Below the pieces are notes generated by a model. It was not told the DNA's origin and made no database searches. It saw only the letters and a program-made list of their open reading frames with translations. Shown here in pieces: positions 45,480 through 54,874 of a DNA stretch of 55,132 nt. Positions within the stretch are counted from its first letter, which is position 1. Each line of letters opens with the position of its first letter. A program made the position numbers and the translations under genes. The DNA is from a virus. The stretch spans positions 1 to 55,132 of IMG/VR virus record IMGVR_UViG_3300031369_000003. One strand, written 5' to 3'.

Positions 45480-45808
45480 CAAATCACTTCCTCACACTCA
45501 AGCCACGTTTCCCGGTTAGCCTCTTGGGGATTAATCACCGTTAAAATATCAAACTCGCGGGTACCATAAAAAACTTTCATGGTAGTATCAATCCCTGCAT
45601 AATACCATAATTTAAATATCCCATTCCATTTGGCATTGACCTTTTGCGCCGACCAAAATTCTCCACCAGAACTAATTTCAATTTTTGCCCACGGGCTAAA
45701 AAGCGGATCATAAGTTGGGACATTGTCACCATTGCCATCTTGGGCATATCCGGTAATATACTTAATAACAATTTTTTGTGTCATTTCTCCCGGTTTTGTC
45801 CAATTCAT
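45479..45808 (-). CDS. Head-tail adaptor / head closure protein (109 aa)
   Basis: SPP1 gp16-like: MNWTKPGEMTQKIVIKYITG Y, DPLFSPWAKIEISSGGEFWS AQKV, FYGTREFDILTVINPQEANR. This is the standard head-closure motif order. Confidence 0.85.
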   Translation of the reverse strand: MNWTKPGEMTQKIVIKYITGYAQDGNGDNVPTYDPLFSPWAKIEISSGGEFWSAQKVNAKWNGIFKLWYYAGIDTTMKVFYGTREFDILTVINPQEANRETWLECEEVI

Positions 45809-46119
45809 ACCGCTGCCTGACTTTCTTGGAGCACCATTGCTTCAAGCTGTCCCAACATGCTAACAATTCCCAATCCGTTAGCCGTCCCGATTGTGGCTGG
45901 ATCAACAAACCATTGCGAAAGCAGCGCCGCCGCCACTGTTTTAGCAACCGGGTCAATCACGGTATAGTCGGCGGTCAAAGTTCCCCAATCTCTGCCGGTT
46001 GCTTTTTCGATATATGAGTCAATACCAGGTACTAAAATACCAGTCACTTTTTCAGGCATTTGCGCAATATCGGAATAATTTAGGGCTTGCGCTGCTTCTG
46101 TGGCGGTCAAAATTGCCAT
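45805..46119 (-). CDS. Head-tail connector (gp6-like, 104 aa)
   Basis: ILTATEAAQALNYSDIAQMP, SYIEKATGRDWG, and VAAALLSQWFVDPATIGTA match the DNA-packaging gp6 family of HK97-type phages. Confidence 0.85.
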   Translation of the reverse strand: MAILTATEAAQALNYSDIAQMPEKVTGILVPGIDSYIEKATGRDWGTLTADYTVIDPVAKTVAAALLSQWFVDPATIGTANGLGIVSMLGQLEAMVLQESQAAV

Positions 46120-46132
46120 TTAAATCACATCC

Positions 46133-47104
46133 TTAAACCAGCAGGTAAATATCGACTATTGAACCATTTAAAGCGCTATATAAGTCAATTGTATTAGATT
46201 CTAGCGCCGTCGCGCTAACTGCAACGGTTGGTGCAGTAGACTCTTTGACATTGGCAAGATAGGCGTTTAAAACGGTATTATGTGTCAATTTGTAAGGTAA
46301 ACCAAGTACTTCGCCAAATCCAATCGCGGTAGTCGCCCCAGTTCCATCATGGGCCGGGATAGTAATGCTTGTAATGGTAGCAAATGCCTTACTCCCAGAG
46401 ACAGAACCCGCGGTATCAACAGTAAATACCGGTAAGGTTTCGGTGATAATTTCTCCGTTGTAATTCGTACCAGCTACAATTACTTGGACGGCTTTAATGT
46501 CTCCGGCAGTACCCCCAACAGTCGCGGTAATATTTCTTGGAGTTCCAGGGTTGGTAATGGCCGTGGTCAATACATCATTAGCCGCAGTCTGCCCACCGCT
46601 AAACACTACCGCTGCAGTCTCGCCCGTAGCAATCGCTGCAGTATCCCAATCGCCACCCGCCGCACAAGTCGCGCCAACAACAGATACATCGCCAACGGTT
46701 GATAAGGCACGGATTGCCGCTTGGATAAGCGTAGCAGTATTATTCGCTGCTGTCGTTTTGGCAAGGGCAATAGTGATGACTTTTGTGGTATCATTTTTAC
46801 TAACCGCCAGTACATCATCAGCAGCGGTCGTTAACAAAATGCTTAATGCATTCGCTGCAGCTCCAATGGTCGCCGGTATTGTGGTTGTTAAAATATCCGT
46901 AATGGCCGTTGCAGCTTTAACTATACATGTCGCAGCTATGGCCGGAGTGGTACATGCAAATGCCGCATGAATCCCGTCAGTATCAGCTACAATGGCGTTT
47001 GCGGCGGAAATTTGTAAATGAGCAACAAAAGCACGGTCAACCGCCTTATCTAAAACATCAGTATTTAATCTTTGATCTGTACGGTCATATGGATATAAAT
47101 TCAT
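46133..47104 (-). CDS. Ala/Thr-rich head-associated protein (323 aa)
   Basis: Strikingly Ala/Thr-rich with few charged residues (AAANALSILLTTAADDVLAV; AAGGDWDTAAIATGETAAVV), ending IDLYSALNGSIVDIYLLV. Between capsid and connector genes, where head decoration proteins lie; the second half has a GTAGDIKAVQVIVAGTNYNG pattern seen in virion surface proteins. Likely decoration or head fibre; not proven. Confidence 0.6.
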   Translation of the reverse strand: MNLYPYDRTDQRLNTDVLDKAVDRAFVAHLQISAANAIVADTDGIHAAFACTTPAIAATCIVKAATAITDILTTTIPATIGAAANALSILLTTAADDVLAVSKNDTTKVITIALAKTTAANNTATLIQAAIRALSTVGDVSVVGATCAAGGDWDTAAIATGETAAVVFSGGQTAANDVLTTAITNPGTPRNITATVGGTAGDIKAVQVIVAGTNYNGEIITETLPVFTVDTAGSVSGSKAFATITSITIPAHDGTGATTAIGFGEVLGLPYKLTHNTVLNAYLANVKESTAPTVAVSATALESNTIDLYSALNGSIVDIYLLV

Positions 47105-47117
47105 ATTTTTATTCCTC

Positions 47118-47324
47118 CTATTTAATTTCTACCCCGTCAACAATACATGGGGCCAGAATAATTTTTAAACCGCTTTCTGCGTTTTCAAATTTAATTCTCT
47201 TTGACAATGCTTCAAATTCACTTTGAGTTAATAGCTTATTAACTCTAAAAATAATTATTGATTCAGTTTCGGCTAAAACATCGATTTCGGCAACAGTTTT
47301 AACCACCGTCTTTTTAGCTACCAT
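47118..47324 (-). CDS. Small head-region protein (68 aa)
   Basis: TESIIIFRVNKLLTQSEFEA LSKRI then a short beta end. Unrecognised; sits between capsid and decoration-like gene. Confidence 0.55.
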   Translation of the reverse strand: MVAKKTVVKTVAEIDVLAETESIIIFRVNKLLTQSEFEALSKRIKFENAESGLKIILAPCIVDGVEIK

Positions 47325-47344
47325 GATATCCCTCCATTGAATTA

Positions 47345-47368
47345 GGGGTCTATCAAAAAATAGACCCC
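47345..47368. other. Intercistronic hairpin after the capsid gene
   Basis: Perfect 9-bp repeat GGGGTCTAT / ATAGACCCC with a 6-base loop; no T-run. It could protect or process the abundant capsid mRNA. Confidence 0.65.
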
Positions 47369-47376
47369 ATCATAAA

Positions 47377-48678
47377 TTAAACCGCAGTTACTTTTTTGAT
47401 TCGTTGGAATCCTTTGTAACTCGCAGTGTTACCACCGCAAAGTACAGAACCGCGGAAGGCCACTTGACCATTCTTGAATAAATAATCACGACTTTCCGAT
47501 ACCTCTAATTGACTAAATAGTGGCATCATATAGGTCATGGGCGAACCATATGCCATGCAATAAGTATCAGCCGACGTTCCGACAGCCGACAACGCCGGGC
47601 AAATACTATTGATGATAAATCTTACCGAATAGCTGCCCTTGCTCGAAATGGTACCAATATTACCGTTCAGTGTAATGTCATATAATCGTTCGCCAACACT
47701 CGATCTAATAGCTGCAAACGCCGCTAAATCGGTTTTATTAAGGATCAAATACTGCCCACCCTCAACTTCTTCATCACCACCATATCCAAAAACAATATTA
47801 TCAAGAGTATCTGCATCAATTGCGGAAACCTCAAGATCGCTTGCCAAAGGAATGACATTGACCGGAGCATTAAAAATACCAGTAATTGTATTGGTAGTAC
47901 CTAATCCAACTACAATCTGAGCGGAAATTGTTTTCCTAATCGCTTTGGTGATATTGAGCGCCACCAAAGATTGATAATTAATATTGGGTAACTTAATGCT
48001 TTCTTCGGACATTTCTGCATATGAAGTGACTTTGGCTTTGGCAATGCTGACATAACTGGTCACTGGTTCAGCGGTCGTATATGCGGCTTCCTCAGCGGTA
48101 TAACCGCCACTCCCCGAAGGAGTAACTAGAAAAGCTTGCTCAAAACTTTCTCCACCATCCAAAGGTACGGCGTTAACAACATCGATCAAAGATGATACAT
48201 TGTTAAAAGTATCGTTGATGGTAGTACCATATTTCTTCGGAACCACTAAAGTCCCGCCTCCGATAGTCACAGAACGAAATTGCGGAAGTTCGGAAAAATC
48301 AAAAATCACGGGCTTCTTCGCTTTCAAATCGGCTCCGCGTTTCTCATATTTTTCAGTTAATTCCGCTCTTTCCTCGGCTTCTTTATTAGTTGAAAATCCG
48401 TAGCTCGTCATTGGGTTAAACGAACTACCCGCCGCCCTTAATTCGCCTTGGGGTTTCAATTCCTCTCCGCGTCCCTCGGGTTTGTCCTCTGTTTTCGGAA
48501 CTTCTGCCGGGATCGCATCAATCATATTGCGTAATTCGACAATTTCGGCGTCGATGGTTTGCAATTGTGCATTAATTCCGCGAACTTCGGCGACATCCTC
48601 ACTGACATTGGATTTAGTTACCAACGCGGCGCGGGCCTCATCTTTATTCTTTAATAATTTTAATAATTTTTCTTTCAC
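47377..48678 (-). CDS. Major capsid protein, HK97 fold (433 aa)
   Basis: N-terminal delta/scaffold region is a coiled coil (KEKLLKLLKNKDEARAALVT ... INAQLQTIDAEIVELRNMID), followed after about residue 105 by a Phage_capsid-type domain: LVVPKKYGTTINDTFNNVSS LIDVVN, EEAAYTTAEPVTSYVSIAKA KVTSYAEMSEESI. Matches protease-processed HK97 capsids, with the protease gene immediately upstream. Confidence 0.93.
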   Translation of the reverse strand: MKEKLLKLLKNKDEARAALVTKSNVSEDVAEVRGINAQLQTIDAEIVELRNMIDAIPAEVPKTEDKPEGRGEELKPQGELRAAGSSFNPMTSYGFSTNKEAEERAELTEKYEKRGADLKAKKPVIFDFSELPQFRSVTIGGGTLVVPKKYGTTINDTFNNVSSLIDVVNAVPLDGGESFEQAFLVTPSGSGGYTAEEAAYTTAEPVTSYVSIAKAKVTSYAEMSEESIKLPNINYQSLVALNITKAIRKTISAQIVVGLGTTNTITGIFNAPVNVIPLASDLEVSAIDADTLDNIVFGYGGDEEVEGGQYLILNKTDLAAFAAIRSSVGERLYDITLNGNIGTISSKGSYSVRFIINSICPALSAVGTSADTYCMAYGSPMTYMMPLFSQLEVSESRDYLFKNGQVAFRGSVLCGGNTASYKGFQRIKKVTAV

Positions 48679-48679
48679 T

Positions 48680-49333
48680 TTATTTTCCTCCTAAAATTTT
48701 GTTTTTTAATTTGTAAAGTTCTAGTTCTTTAACTCTCCGCTCATTCAAGCTCTCCAGCTCTTTGGCTCGGGCGCTCTCCAGCTCCCGCTTGGCGCTATCC
48801 AGCGTTTCTTTGCCACGCGCATTTATATCAGTCCCGTCATAGGCGGGGAAGGATACCGCTGATACTTCATAGACCTTGGAAATGTCTTTAATTGTTCTGG
48901 TTGGCATGTCGGAATCTAAGTCAGTCCATTCCTCGTCGCGAACATTAAAAATAAAAGACATTCCTGTGATGTCTCCCCTGCTAACCGCGCTATAAAGTGA
49001 CTTTGAATCGGCATTGTTTTCGGTGTCGAGGTTTGCCCTCATGCCAAGCCCCTGATCGTCAACCTGTAATTGTAAAGTTGAATTAGCGTTATTGTTGCGG
49101 CTCCTAGCTAATGGTATTTTTTCTAAATCATGATTAACGCTGAAAAGGACATCTTTAAAATCCGTCTTGTCGAATGCGCCACGTTGGATAATCTCTTTGT
49201 ACCAGCCCCCGATATTGGTTTCCTGACCAAATACCGCTGCGTGACCTTCGATTGTGTTGCCGCCTTCGTCTGCTTTCAAATCGGGCATAGAAAAAGCGCG
49301 AAACTCCGCGCCATTTTTAAGTTTGATTGTCAT
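48680..49333 (-). CDS. Prohead maturation protease (HK97, U35)
   Basis: IEGHAAVFGQET, GAFDKTDFKDVLFSVNHDLE (catalytic His), SRGDITGMSFIFNV (catalytic Ser) and VYEVSAVSFPAYDGTDIN (conserved Ser-Phe-Pro-Ala-Y end). ATG 49333 with GGAGG is chosen over a start 48 bases upstream. C-terminal coiled coil (RELESARAKELESLNERRVK). Confidence 0.92.
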   Translation of the reverse strand: MTIKLKNGAEFRAFSMPDLKADEGGNTIEGHAAVFGQETNIGGWYKEIIQRGAFDKTDFKDVLFSVNHDLEKIPLARSRNNNANSTLQLQVDDQGLGMRANLDTENNADSKSLYSAVSRGDITGMSFIFNVRDEEWTDLDSDMPTRTIKDISKVYEVSAVSFPAYDGTDINARGKETLDSAKRELESARAKELESLNERRVKELELYKLKNKILGGK

Positions 49334-50591
49334 TTTGTTTTGGTTCCTCCTTTTTAATTGATTCGGGTGTTTTGGAATCAATTCCAGCCCGATTTAATTG
49401 ATATTGATCAGCAATTGCCACGTTAATAAAGTTAAGACTCGTATAATATTCATCACCACCGTCAATTGGTGGCAACCCAAATAATTGCCGCGCTTCATTA
49501 TTGCTAAATGCGCCACGGTTTCCAAGCGTATCCATAATTGCAAGCTTGTTTTTTACATCCGTTAATTCCAGGGCGTTTTGATAAAAAACAATCTCATTAC
49601 CATGATTTAGTTGGGTTGAGCTAAATAATGTCATTGTAAAGCCCTGATTCATTGCGGTTATAGTCGGTTCAAGTGTCTTATTATAAAATGAGCTATATTC
49701 GGCATCCGTGTAAACGCCATCCAGGACCGGGATGGATACGCCAAACCAGCGGAGGATCTTGTTTTCTACAAATTTTAGCGTCTCGGCGTCAATTGTTTTA
49801 GCGTCAATAGTTACAGGTACAAAATCACCTTTAAAATCCATTGGGATAATACCATCGCCTTTAGCTATGGCATCCATAAAGCTCTTGCGCTCGGCTTCCC
49901 GCTTATCATTATCTAAGACTGTATTGACCTTTAAAATTCCCTTGATACCTTGGCTAATAACGATGCTTGCTGCCGTCCCGGTTAGTATCGCATCATTAAT
50001 TCTAAGCGTAGATAATAGCGCCGTATTATCAACATTACCCGATATACTACCGCCCAAAATATCATTAATGGAATACTTTTTCCTAAGATGGATAATATCG
50101 GCATATGGTAAGGTTGTGTTTTTGCCGTTGCCAAATGTCAATTTGATAAATAATTCCCCTGTCGCATCCTCTAAAAAATCAACTTGAATCGGATTCAACG
50201 GCCAAAATCCGTTATAGATTCGGTTTTTTAATCCTCGCGCATCCGTTACAATGTCATAGGACGGATAGATAAAAGCGTTGGAGTTAAGATATAATGTCCA
50301 AATTACCTTCTCAATAAAATCCTTAATATTCATAAGCTTGTTTGGTTTTTTTAGCAACCTGTCAATGGTATCCGTTGCCGGTTTTAATAGCTTGCCGGTC
50401 GCCGGATCTCGCCGAATATGTCGCGGCTGCAATTTACTTAATTCCGACGCAATACAGTCTACGCATTCATTTACAATGTCATAGCTGTAAATATTATTCC
50501 CATATTGGCTAAAAATCGGAGTATTGCCCGATAGCATTTGAGCATATCGCAAACCACCCGGATCTTTTTTAAACAAAGCATCTAATAGCAA
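49317..50591 (-). CDS. Portal protein (424 aa)
   Basis: HK97 portal family: ISQYGNNIYSYDIVNECVDC IASE, LKPATDTIDRLLKKPNKLMN, GNGKNTTLPYADIIHLRKKY, GILKVNTVL, WFGVSIPVLDGVYTDAEYSS and NNEARQLFGLPPIDGGDEYY. TTG start. Overlaps the protease gene by 17 bases. Confidence 0.93.
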   Translation of the reverse strand: MLLDALFKKDPGGLRYAQMLSGNTPIFSQYGNNIYSYDIVNECVDCIASELSKLQPRHIRRDPATGKLLKPATDTIDRLLKKPNKLMNIKDFIEKVIWTLYLNSNAFIYPSYDIVTDARGLKNRIYNGFWPLNPIQVDFLEDATGELFIKLTFGNGKNTTLPYADIIHLRKKYSINDILGGSISGNVDNTALLSTLRINDAILTGTAASIVISQGIKGILKVNTVLDNDKREAERKSFMDAIAKGDGIIPMDFKGDFVPVTIDAKTIDAETLKFVENKILRWFGVSIPVLDGVYTDAEYSSFYNKTLEPTITAMNQGFTMTLFSSTQLNHGNEIVFYQNALELTDVKNKLAIMDTLGNRGAFSNNEARQLFGLPPIDGGDEYYTSLNFINVAIADQYQLNRAGIDSKTPESIKKEEPKQNDNQT

Positions 50592-50595
50592 TCAA

Positions 50596-50766
50596 TCACC
50601 CCCTTGTCGCTTGCTTCTTGGCAATTAATAAGGCCATTGCCGCGAAACAAAGGCCCAATGTAATAAAACCAGCCGGAATATAAATTAAAAATACCCCAAG
50701 AATTAAAAACGCCATGCCTAGAATTAGGAGCATGACATCAATCCAATTTTTTATAAACTTTTTCAT
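50596..50766 (-). CDS. DUF1056-like membrane microprotein (56 aa)
   Basis: Two hydrophobic helices: MLLILGMAFLILGVFLIYIP and GFITLGLCFAAMALLIA, with basic termini. Placed between terminase and portal, exactly the position of DUF1056-like head-closure-region proteins in Firmicute phages. AGGTGG RBS. Confidence 0.7.
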   Translation of the reverse strand: MKKFIKNWIDVMLLILGMAFLILGVFLIYIPAGFITLGLCFAAMALLIAKKQATRG

Positions 50767-50775
50767 TTAACCACC

Positions 50776-52512
50776 TCAGCTATTGACATATGCCATAAAC
50801 TCACTACGATTTTGTAAATAAATATATTCGCAGTTGATAAGTGTTGCGGCTCCATCGATCTTTTTCTCCTTGTTACCACCGGCCCTGACCGGTAAAATTA
50901 ATCCGCGCTTATCGATATCTATCCCAACATTTGACAGACACCACTCGTCAATTGGATTATTATTTGTGACGATTAATTTATTTCTTAGATCAGATTCCAG
51001 CAGACTAAATGGAGCGGATAAAGCTTCTCGCTTTTGTGGGACTCTCGTCATACATTCCTGATCGACATCATCGAATATTTCTGACATACTTTTAATCCAA
51101 TATTTTGCTAATGCTTCATCATAACCAATTTTATACATCCTAATCTTATATAAATTTACAATTTCGATAAACCATTTTGTAATAAGATCAAAGTCATTTG
51201 TCGCACCAGACGAAACGGTAATTAATCCTTGCTGTTTCCATTTGCGGTAATCCTTACCATCATCTTTAGCATCTAATTTATCCTCCGGAATAAAATATCT
51301 TTGTAAGAAATACTTTCGGTTGTCTCCCGGACGCATTAGCATGATCCGCGCCGATGCAAGGTCAATTGACATAGCCAGATCAACGCTGCCGATACCAAAA
51401 CAGCCCTTTAGATCATTCGGGTCGAATGTTTCTAGACAAGTATATAACTCAGGGCTAAAAGCTGCGTTAGAGGCGTTCTGCTTAATGTTAAAATCTTTTG
51501 CAAGCACAAAAACCCTAGTCGCCATATTGGTTTTTGCTTCCTCAACCATGCCCCGCAAAAAAGACCATTTTTTAATAATCCCTAAACCTGGATTTGACTT
51601 AACCCATGTTTTTTCATCCTGCCATATTTCGGTTTCAGAATCCTGCGTATAAAGCCAGATTAACCAACGCGGTCTTTCGAGCTCGCCAGCCAAAACCTGC
51701 CGGGCCTCCTTGAGACGGCGATCTAAATATCCATCATTTGTAAATCCCTCGGTTGTTGTTTCTCCAAATATTGGTTCGTCTTGAGTTGATAAAGCCTGTC
51801 TAATCGGTGTTACCGAAGAATCATCTTTTAATTCATGCCCTTCATCAACATAACCGGCTTTAATATTTTTACCTTCTTTGGCTCCGGTCTTGGCAGATAT
51901 TTTACGAATATTTCCCTTGTTGGCATAGCTGAATTTACCCTTTTTGCGCACCCTTTTAGGGTTCCCCATAAAAATCCCTTTAATAGTTTTGCGGCTAATC
52001 CTTTCTAGTGAAGGGCTTTCTTCCCGCATGGAATTACAGGCTGAAAATGATAAATCCGCTTGTTCATAGTCGTTGCTACTATATAAAACCTTCGTTCCAA
52101 ATTCCCCACAAAAAAACTCCGCCAAACCAAGGGCAGATGCTAAAGGCGTTTTTCCGTTTTTGCGTCCGATCAAAAGCGTAAATTCTTGATATTTTCTAAC
52201 CCATTTTTCAATTTCGTCATCATAAATTTTAAAAGAATAAAACGCCTCGACAAATGCTTTTTGAAATAGAGCTAAAATAAAAGGCTTTCCAGCAAATGGA
52301 GCTTCGGAATGTTTGCATTTTGTTTCAATAAATTTAATATATTTGCGCCCACTGCCAAACTCAATTTTTATATTCGGATCGTCAAAATGTTTAAGCAACA
52401 TATCCAACTGCTGCATAAGTTCATGGCCAATTAGGATCTCGCCGGATTTACATTTTTCGATATACTCTAAAAGGTGGGAGTCGGGATATTGTTTTCTTAA
52501 TTCTTGTATCAA
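50776..52512 (-). CDS. Terminase large subunit (Terminase_1 family, 578 aa)
   Basis: Walker A GRKNGKT (116-122), Walker B YVDEGHE (221-227), coupling motif ETTTEG, and a C-terminal RuvC-like nuclease (GSVDLAMSIDLASARIMLM; YDEALAKYW; KKIDGAATLI). Complete. Partners are the P27-type small subunit upstream and probably the HNH protein. Confidence 0.95.
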   Translation of the reverse strand: MIQELRKQYPDSHLLEYIEKCKSGEILIGHELMQQLDMLLKHFDDPNIKIEFGSGRKYIKFIETKCKHSEAPFAGKPFILALFQKAFVEAFYSFKIYDDEIEKWVRKYQEFTLLIGRKNGKTPLASALGLAEFFCGEFGTKVLYSSNDYEQADLSFSACNSMREESPSLERISRKTIKGIFMGNPKRVRKKGKFSYANKGNIRKISAKTGAKEGKNIKAGYVDEGHELKDDSSVTPIRQALSTQDEPIFGETTTEGFTNDGYLDRRLKEARQVLAGELERPRWLIWLYTQDSETEIWQDEKTWVKSNPGLGIIKKWSFLRGMVEEAKTNMATRVFVLAKDFNIKQNASNAAFSPELYTCLETFDPNDLKGCFGIGSVDLAMSIDLASARIMLMRPGDNRKYFLQRYFIPEDKLDAKDDGKDYRKWKQQGLITVSSGATNDFDLITKWFIEIVNLYKIRMYKIGYDEALAKYWIKSMSEIFDDVDQECMTRVPQKREALSAPFSLLESDLRNKLIVTNNNPIDEWCLSNVGIDIDKRGLILPVRAGGNKEKKIDGAATLINCEYIYLQNRSEFMAYVNS

Positions 52513-52520
52513 ATGATCAC

Positions 52521-52850
52521 CTACTCAAATTCCTTCATATCCTCATCATCATCCTCTGCCATTCCCTTATTAAGCATCCCATTCAATTTATGGACTATAG
52601 CGGCGTAGCTTTCGGTTAGTCTTGCATACTCCTTAACTGCCGGAACCTGCTTTTGAATCTCGGGGTGTTCCGGGTGAATCTTAATCGCCCCAGATATGCC
52701 TATAGCTTGTTCCAACTCCCAACAAATTGAATGAAGAAAAGCCGCCTTTTGGATTAATCCGCCAGCGGCTTTTTGCGTTTCGGGAGTAGTTGCAGCAAAT
52801 AGTTCCTGCCATTTATCAAATTCGATTTGAAATTCGATTTGTTTTGACAT
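52521..52850 (-). CDS. Terminase small subunit, P27 family (109 aa)
   Basis: IKIHPEHPEIQKQVPAVKEY ARL with YAAIVHKLNGML and an acidic tail (DDDEDMKEFE) is the P27/phage_terminase_2 signature (AIxxHPExKxxxxAxxxY). 8 bases upstream of TerL. cos-type packaging is usual for this family. Confidence 0.9.
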   Translation of the reverse strand: MSKQIEFQIEFDKWQELFAATTPETQKAAGGLIQKAAFLHSICWELEQAIGISGAIKIHPEHPEIQKQVPAVKEYARLTESYAAIVHKLNGMLNKGMAEDDDEDMKEFE

Positions 52851-52891
52851 TTTAAACCTCTCAAATATTACTCATTATTCAAAATTAAATC

Positions 52892-53962
52892 TTATTGTGG
52901 GTTAAGCAATCTAAAATATTCGCCGTCATAAATAAAATCCGCAATAGCACCTACCAACATATCTCCTGCTGCAAGTTCCCCGCCTGCTGAATTTTTAACA
53001 ACAACCGCACCAAGCCCATTGAGATTCATTGTTGGATTTACATCTGTATTAGATACAAATAGCATTGCCGAAAATCTTAGCCCAGCATAATATGACGCTG
53101 CAAAAATCGGCACCGTGGCCGTTTGCGCCTGGGCTGTACCATCTGCAATTCCAAAGGCAGGAATATTTGGCGTCGGTAAAATTGAAGAACCAGTAATAAT
53201 TGGAATAATGCAGTTAGGAGCAATAATAGTATAGGCAGTGCCGCATGTTACTCCCACTTCGGTTACTACCCCTGATAACATATGAGCCGTTGCCAAAGTA
53301 TTAGTATTATTCAAAACGATATTGGGAACCGCCCCAGAATTAGCAAACAAACCACCATTTACACGCAATTGGCCGGATATAACTGTGATATTTGCTTGTT
53401 CCAAATCCATGTCCATATTGCAATCGGCCACCGACAAAACAACGTCCGCTCCGTTTAAAGTAATTCTGCCATCGCCTGTAAGACCCCGAAAATATGGATT
53501 CCCTCCGGTTATTTGCATCATGCCAGTATAATTCAGATTTTCGAAGTGTGGGAAACCGCCTTGAATTGTGACGGTTCCGACAATTGCACCGCCATTCCGC
53601 ACCGATCTAGCAGAGCCAGTATAAGCATAAATGATCGTTCCGTTAGTCGTTAGGTCGCGAATTTCATGTACTGAATTTATAGTCGCGGTTCCACTGAATT
53701 CCAGAGTTGAACCGTTCCCATAAATGCAAACTGGAATATCAAACGTAATATCACCAGTATGTGAATAAGTACCAGTCCCCATTTGCAAAACTGCGCTAGT
53801 AAGCCCAGCGCTAGAAATTTTATCTAATGCCTCAGCCATTGTCGGAAAAGGATGGAATATTGTTCCATCTGCCATTCCTGCGTTTAATGGATTGAGATAA
53901 ATAGTATTGAATGGGTCGAATTTATAATCGGCTATAGTTTTTTTAATGTTTGAGCCCCACAT
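52892..53962 (-). CDS. Right-handed beta-helix virion fibre/spike-like protein (356 aa)
   Basis: Pectate-lyase-like repeats: IFHPFPTMAEALDKISSAGL, then rungs DITFDIPVCIYGNGSTLEF, VHEIRDLTTNGTIIYAY, TIQGGFPHFENLNYTGMMQI, and a C-terminal AGLRFSAMLFVSNTDVNPTM NLNG domain used as a fibre tip in several phages. It lies upstream of terminase, which is unusual for a tail spike. Confidence 0.7.
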   Translation of the reverse strand: MWGSNIKKTIADYKFDPFNTIYLNPLNAGMADGTIFHPFPTMAEALDKISSAGLTSAVLQMGTGTYSHTGDITFDIPVCIYGNGSTLEFSGTATINSVHEIRDLTTNGTIIYAYTGSARSVRNGGAIVGTVTIQGGFPHFENLNYTGMMQITGGNPYFRGLTGDGRITLNGADVVLSVADCNMDMDLEQANITVISGQLRVNGGLFANSGAVPNIVLNNTNTLATAHMLSGVVTEVGVTCGTAYTIIAPNCIIPIITGSSILPTPNIPAFGIADGTAQAQTATVPIFAASYYAGLRFSAMLFVSNTDVNPTMNLNGLGAVVVKNSAGGELAAGDMLVGAIADFIYDGEYFRLLNPQ

Positions 53963-53968
53963 TTTTAT

Positions 53969-54280
53969 TCACCCCTTGACAATTGCTTTAAAAGTATCGG
54001 TTGCGGTTACAACAACACTGGAAAATGATTCAAAAACATTTTCAAAGCTTTCACCAGATGAAACCGTTATTGTAATGTCATTAATTGTAAAAGTCAAATC
54101 GCTTGCCCCGGTATTAACAATCCCGAACCCATTACATTCGGATGAACAAGTATAGGTAGTTGTCGCAGAACCTGAAAATGTCCCAATAACTGCTGTAACT
54201 AACCTATCGGCTATATTCACAACCGTGTTATCCTCCTTTAATATTCTTCCGCTCGCTGGCGACATTGCATTGATATCCAT
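53969..54280 (-). CDS. Small virion-surface-like beta protein (103 aa)
   Basis: Beta-sandwich-like (NTGASDLTFTINDITITVSS GESFENVFESFSSVVVTATD). Resembles decoration or adhesin adapters that accompany beta-helix fibres. It precedes the beta-helix gene by 6 bases. Confidence 0.6.
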   Translation of the reverse strand: MDINAMSPASGRILKEDNTVVNIADRLVTAVIGTFSGSATTTYTCSSECNGFGIVNTGASDLTFTINDITITVSSGESFENVFESFSSVVVTATDTFKAIVKG

Positions 54281-54292
54281 TTGATCAGCTCC

Positions 54293-54874
54293 CTATGATT
54301 TTTTTTGATCGGCTTGATTGATTGTGGTTTTGAAATTGCTATGAAGTAAAGAAACATTTTTATATCTACTGACTTGATTTAAAAACTCATTTATAACCCA
54401 TTTGGGGAGTATTGGTACCAATTCTTTTTGAAATCTGATAAACATATCAATTGATAATCGTTGACCATTTGCCATAAAATAAGCAGGATTGATAAAATAT
54501 CTGGTTTCATCCTTTGAATCTTCTCGGCACATAATTCCAAGACCAATCATTTTCGAAATGAATCCCTGAGAACGCCTTTTCTTCAGCCCGATAAGATCAC
54601 CGATTTCCTTAGCGGTATATGGAAGGATTTTGTTTTTACAACGGTATCCAAGCATATTGTTTTTAGAAATCATCATTTTTGCCAATCTTGTCATTTTGCC
54701 AATGTCGCTATCGGTCATATTTTCTGGAAACTGAACTTCCGCAAATATCCGCGCCCCCAACTTATGAGAAGGAATTCTATAACCTTCATCATTCATCGAA
54801 TCGGCGAACGCTTCTTTTTTTATATTGATTATTTCGCCGGTTTTTTCGCTAAATGAAGTTGTCTGTTTTATCAT
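54293..54874 (-). CDS. Winged-helix protein, RepL-like (193 aa)
   Basis: MLGYRCKNKILPYTAKEIGD LIGLKKRRSQGFISKMIGLG is a winged helix; ETRYFINPAYFMANGQRLSI D is like the YFINPxYF motif of Firmicute RepL plasmid initiators. AAAGAGG RBS. In phages such genes often start the late region and may regulate transcription or replication. First gene after the window edge on this strand. Confidence 0.6.
   Translation of the reverse strand: MIKQTTSFSEKTGEIINIKKEAFADSMNDEGYRIPSHKLGARIFAEVQFPENMTDSDIGKMTRLAKMMISKNNMLGYRCKNKILPYTAKEIGDLIGLKKRRSQGFISKMIGLGIMCREDSKDETRYFINPAYFMANGQRLSIDMFIRFQKELVPILPKWVINEFLNQVSRYKNVSLLHSNFKTTINQADQKKS

Noticed and set aside
46497-46970. Long plus-strand Ala/Val-rich frame opposite the decoration-like gene
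   Set aside because: Mirror of an Ala/Thr-rich coding sequence; no RBS.
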